This document shows positions 6,044-8,156 of a stretch of DNA of 8,156 nt, piece by piece. Origin of the DNA: an uncultured Desulfovibrionaceae bacterium (lineage in GTDB: Bacteria > Desulfobacterota > Desulfovibrionia > Desulfovibrionales > Desulfovibrionaceae); contig CAMTOM010000052.1 of assembly GCA_947074125.1 (NCBI GenBank), positions 1 through 8,156 on the forward strand, given 5' to 3'. Position numbers and translations under genes: made by a program. Under the pieces are notes generated by a model that searched no databases, was not told where the DNA came from, and worked only from the letters and a program-made list of their open reading frames with translations. Every line of letters starts with the position of its first letter. The stretch's first letter is position 1.

Positions 6044-7321
6044 ATGCTGGAACTCTCTGCACAAAGACCCTGGAAGCGTTCGCTTGCATGGCTATGCTTT
6101 CTTGGCCCCTTCTTCTTTTTGACGTATGGATTTGCCAACCAGTATACGGCATCTCTCGATTATGTCGGCAGCTATGTTTTTGATTGGGAAAAACATATCC
6201 CATTCTGGTCATGGACTATTGTTCCGTATTGGAGCATCGACGCCTTTTACGCATTCTCGCTCTTTTTGTTCACCGACAAGAAGGAAATGGATCGCCACGC
6301 GGCACGCCTCATTATGGCGACAGTAATATGCGTCACAGGATTTCTTCTGTTTCCTTTACGATTCAGTTTTGACAAGCCAGAAATCACCCAGCCACTCTTC
6401 CGCTGGATGTTCGATGTCTTGGGGACATTTGACCTGCCGTTCAATCAGGCACCCTCCCTGCATCTGTGCCTGCTTGTATTACTCTGGGCAGCGTACAAAC
6501 GCCATACGCCAGCCAAATGGAAAATCATTGTCCATATCTGGGCAATTATTATCGCCATCTCTGTTTTCACAACCTATCAGCATCACATTATTGATGGCAT
6601 CACTGGTATTATTGCAGGCTTGATTTGCTGCTACTTCATTCCACTTGTTCCAGGTAAACCCTGGAAAACATCATTGCCGCAAAAAGCACGGAAACTCGCG
6701 CTCCGTTACGGAATCGCAGCTTTCGTCCTTACGCTATTTGCTCTCACCTTGAGAGGCTGGTACCTGCTTTTGTTGTGGCCGGCATTGACAATGTTTGTTT
6801 TGACATGGGGATATTTGCGCGCAGGTTCCGAAATTTTTCGGAAAAGTGAAGGCACTGGATCAAATGCGGGAAAACGCTGTACAGACTCCAGAATTATCCT
6901 TGCACCATATGAACTGGGCGCTCGCCTGACGCGATATTTCTTTTTCAAAGCACCGCCTGCTGTAGAAGTTATTTCTGGATTGTGGTTGGGAGGCTTTCCA
7001 CACCAATTACCTGTAGACAACTGCGCGGTTATTGATCTGACGGCAGAATATCCCAGAAGCCCCGCAAGTCACCACACGAGATATGCCTCTATCCCTATGA
7101 TGGACTTGCTCCTACCAACACCAAAAGAAATCAGACGCGCCGTCGATGCTTACATGGACTTTAAAAAAGATGGCGCAGTCTTGATACATTGCGCCTTGGG
7201 AATGACTCGAAGTGCCACTGTCATAACAGAAATTTTGCTCCTGGAAGGTAGGTGCGCCACAAGAGAAGAGGCTATCACACATATCAGGAAACTTCGCCCA
7301 GAAGTAACTCTGACATCCTGA
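6044..7321 (+). CDS. ynbD: Membrane PAP2-like protein with C-terminal dual-specificity phosphatase domain, YnbD-like
   Basis: A 425-residue protein; E. coli YnbD has about 430 (from memory). Residues 1-260 are strongly hydrophobic with roughly six to seven membrane segments. They contain NQAPSLH (His140) and TTYQHHIIDG (His180/181, Asp184), a spacing and context like the last two motifs of PAP2-type lipid phosphatases and inositol-phosphorylceramide synthases. Residues 305-425 form a dual-specificity phosphatase domain with the complete HCALGMTRS loop (Cys383, Arg389) and Asp354 as possible general acid. Helices before the domain should place it on the cytosolic side. It starts 3 nt after the ynbC stop, with only a weak ACGGATAA site, so coupling is likely. 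A phosphatase acting on the product of YnbA, as phosphatidylglycerophosphate phosphatases do, fits the context but is unproven. It is the last gene of the operon. Confidence 0.88.
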   Translation: MLELSAQRPWKRSLAWLCFLGPFFFLTYGFANQYTASLDYVGSYVFDWEKHIPFWSWTIVPYWSIDAFYAFSLFLFTDKKEMDRHAARLIMATVICVTGFLLFPLRFSFDKPEITQPLFRWMFDVLGTFDLPFNQAPSLHLCLLVLLWAAYKRHTPAKWKIIVHIWAIIIAISVFTTYQHHIIDGITGIIAGLICCYFIPLVPGKPWKTSLPQKARKLALRYGIAAFVLTLFALTLRGWYLLLLWPALTMFVLTWGYLRAGSEIFRKSEGTGSNAGKRCTDSRIILAPYELGARLTRYFFFKAPPAVEVISGLWLGGFPHQLPVDNCAVIDLTAEYPRSPASHHTRYASIPMMDLLLPTPKEIRRAVDAYMDFKKDGAVLIHCALGMTRSATVITEILLLEGRCATREEAITHIRKLRPEVTLTS

Positions 7322-7345
7322 TACCAGACAAAAAGATCTTCTCAC

Positions 7346-7391
7346 AAAAAGAAAACGGCTTAGAAGAAACAGATATTTCCTCTAAGCCGTT
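7346..7391 (-). terminator. Strong hairpin terminator of the tRNA-Leu gene
   Basis: AACGGCTTAGA (7354-7364) pairs perfectly with TCTAAGCCGTT (7381-7391). After one mismatch, GAAA (7366-7369) pairs with TTTC (7376-7379) around a 6-nt loop. On the minus strand the stem is followed by TTTTC-TTTTT (7355-7346), a typical rho-independent terminator for the tRNA. In the plus direction the 3' side (CGTCTTGC) is only weakly T-rich, so it would be a poorer terminator for the ynbD transcript. Confidence 0.8.
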
Positions 7392-7401
7392 CGTCTTGCT
7401 A

Positions 7402-7488
7402 TGGTGCCGAAGAAGGGACTCGAACCCCCACGAAGTTGCCCTCACTAGAACCTGAATCTAGCGTGTCTACCAATTCCACCACTTCGGC
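7402..7488 (-). tRNA. tRNA-Leu, anticodon CAG
   Basis: An 87-nt type II tRNA reads leftward from 7488. The acceptor arm GCCGAAG pairs with CTTCGGC, CACCA follows the discriminator region, and the CCA end is encoded (7404-7402). The anticodon arm is CTAGA-TTCAGGT-TCTAG, with CAG at 7454-7452. A long variable arm (about GTGAGGGCAACTTCGT) and a T-arm containing GGTTCGAGTCCC follow. All of this identifies leucine, reading CUG codons. It has its own promoter and terminator and lies convergent to the ynb-like operon. Confidence 0.97.
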
Positions 7489-7499
7489 GCGAAACCACT

Positions 7500-7526
7500 T
7501 GTATACAAACTACCCTATTTTGGCAA
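7500..7526 (-). promoter_or_regulatory. Probable promoter of tRNA-Leu
   Basis: On the minus strand, TTGCCA (7526-7521) and TATACA (7505-7500) are 15 nt apart. Transcription would begin near 7493, about five bases before the mature tRNA 5' end at 7488, as is usual for tRNA genes. The spacer is shorter than ideal. An alternative is TTGCAA (7539-7534) with TAGGGT (7517-7512) at 16 nt. Confidence 0.4.
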
Positions 7527-7800
7527 GCATTTTTTGCAAAAACTCATATTTCTCCGCACAACTCAAAGCTTTCCCCAAAACACCTTCTCTCAAGACTCTT
7601 GTGAAACACACCCTTTTCTTCTACATTTTTCAGAGGCTTCTACATCACATGAGCAGCACAAAAAATCTGACTACTTCCCCACAGCCACGGCACAAAAAAG
7701 ATTGACAGCGTACCCACATATACAGCAACGAATGTTATTTGAAGCTCCTCAACAACACGCTCACAGCGCAAAAGAAGTGGCTCCCGCGACCTTTTTCGCT

Positions 7801-7888
7801 GTCGTCCCGCAAAGCGGGATGGCGGCGACAATTGGGGGTGCAGGGGATTCAATTCCCTGCCAGGGGTCTGGGGGACAACGTCCACCAG
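7801..7888. repeat. Cluster of three GC-rich hairpins (REP-like)
   Basis: First, TCCCGC-AAA-GCGGGA at 7805-7819, flanked by GTCG (7801-7804) and CGAC (7826-7829). Second, GCAGGGGAT at 7840-7848 pairs with ATTCCCTGC at 7852-7860 (one G-T pair, 3-nt loop). Third, CTGGGGGAC at 7868-7876 pairs with GTCCACCAG at 7880-7888 (one mismatch, 3-nt loop). Small loops, high GC and tandem order in an intergenic region are typical of repetitive extragenic palindromes. Whether it recurs in the genome cannot be seen here. Confidence 0.5.
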
Positions 7889-7953
7889 TTCCAACACCAC
7901 CCCTTTTCGCATAGAATAAAGGATAATGCCGAAACAGCGTCCACCAGTTCCAA
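7879..7953. repeat. 16-bp exact direct repeat
   Basis: CGTCCACCAGTTCCAA occurs at 7879-7894 and again at 7938-7953, 59 bp apart. The first copy includes the 3' arm of the third hairpin. The second lies 23 bp before the ATG at 7977. The copies could be remnants of a duplicated repeat element or paired regulator sites. The exact 16-bp match is unlikely by chance in so short a region. Confidence 0.6.
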
Positions 7954-7976
7954 TAACCAATTACAGGGCATATAAT

Positions 7977-8156
7977 ATGACTCCTACATCGCGCGTATAT
8001 CTTATTGGCTCACGACCTTCTGGCACAACCACATTAGGCGCCGCTCTGGAAAAGCCACTGGCCTGGACCTTTGCCTACAGCCCCGCCCCTTTTGGCGCTT
8101 CGCGTGGCTGTCCGCTCAGCGTCGTCAGTCTCCACCTGTGTGTGGTACTGTTTCGG
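7977..8156 (+). CDS. Shikimate-kinase-like N-terminus, partial and possibly defective
   Basis: From the ATG at 7977 (CAGGG about 9 nt upstream) the first 33 residues read RVYLIGSRPSGTTTLGAALE, then KPLAWTFA. This closely resembles the start of AroK/AroL shikimate kinases, which phosphorylate shikimate in aromatic amino acid synthesis. The P-loop GxxxxGKT reads GSRPSGTT. The Lys needed for ATP binding is Thr, a change explainable by one base (AAA to ACA at 8028-8030). After residue 33 the expected Asp-Thr-Asp metal and substrate segment is absent, and no frame restores it, so a rearrangement or poor sequence near 8076 is possible. The frame is open to the window end. Another P-loop kinase is possible. 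Confidence 0.5.
   Translation, partial: MTPTSRVYLIGSRPSGTTTLGAALEKPLAWTFAYSPAPFGASRGCPLSVVSLHLCVVLFR

Larger units (their letters stand above)
7489..7976. other. Gene-free stretch between the tRNA and the last gene
   Basis: Apart from the tRNA promoter near 7500-7526, I see no convincing gene. Bases 7530-7780 are AT-rich; open frames there have no family features and no ribosome sites. Bases 7781-7960 switch abruptly to GC-rich, G-run-rich sequence with three hairpins and a direct repeat, described separately. Confidence 0.6.

Noticed and set aside
7534..7914. Open frame of 126 residues on the plus strand after the tRNA
   Set aside because: Low-complexity, His/Gln/Pro-rich translation with no Shine-Dalgarno or family motif, and it also crosses the hairpin cluster.
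7640..7960. Open frame of 106 residues on the minus strand
   Set aside because: It runs through the hairpins and direct repeat, has no recognisable domain or ribosome site, and its composition follows the repeat sequence.
1..8156. CRISPR array, insertion sequence or prophage genes
   Set aside because: No regularly spaced repeats, transposase, integrase or phage structural motifs were seen on either strand.

Overview
The window looks like a chromosomal segment of a mid-GC (by eye slightly under 50%) Gram-negative bacterium. A member of the Desulfovibrionales or a similar proteobacterium would fit the style of the last 500 bases, but this assignment is weak. No phage, transposase or CRISPR gene is visible.

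Layout. (1) Positions 1-541, minus strand: the 5' part of an exported, dienelactone-hydrolase-like alpha/beta hydrolase. It is interrupted by an in-frame TAA after which the family sequence resumes in the same frame. (2) Positions 542-840: a divergent control region with several short palindromes, including a T-N11-A LysR-type site. (3) Positions 841-1731, plus strand: a LysR-type regulator, followed by a terminator-like hairpin. (4) Positions 1956-7321, plus strand: a tightly packed five-gene operon. Four of its genes correspond to Escherichia coli ynbA, ynbB, ynbC and ynbD. The fifth, a PlsC-type acyltransferase, sits between ynbB and ynbC; I do not recall it in the E. coli operon. (5) Positions 7354-7488, minus strand: a complete tRNA-Leu(CAG) with its own promoter and hairpin terminator. 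(6) Positions 7489-7976: a gene-free stretch whose right half holds three GC-rich hairpins and a 16-bp direct repeat. (7) Positions 7977-8156: the start of a shikimate-kinase-like gene with a damaged P-loop, cut by the window end.

How the operon may work (inference from families). The acyltransferase would make phosphatidic acid. The CdsA-like YnbB would activate it to CDP-diacylglycerol. The CDP-alcohol phosphatidyltransferase YnbA would swap CMP for an unknown alcohol or alcohol phosphate. YnbD, a membrane protein ending in a dual-specificity phosphatase domain, could remove a phosphate from the lipid. YnbC, an alpha/beta hydrolase fused to a methyltransferase, could trim and methylate the product. 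That is a self-contained side pathway for an uncharacterised phospholipid.

The most striking sequence-level observation is at the ynbA/ynbB junction. A good Shine-Dalgarno is followed by AGGA where ATGA would be expected. One base (G at 2577 in place of T) removes both the ynbA stop and the ynbB start. With the in-frame TAA in the hydrolase and the Lys-to-Thr change in the P-loop at 7977-8156, the window has three single-base lesions at critical positions. This means either real gene decay or sequence error.
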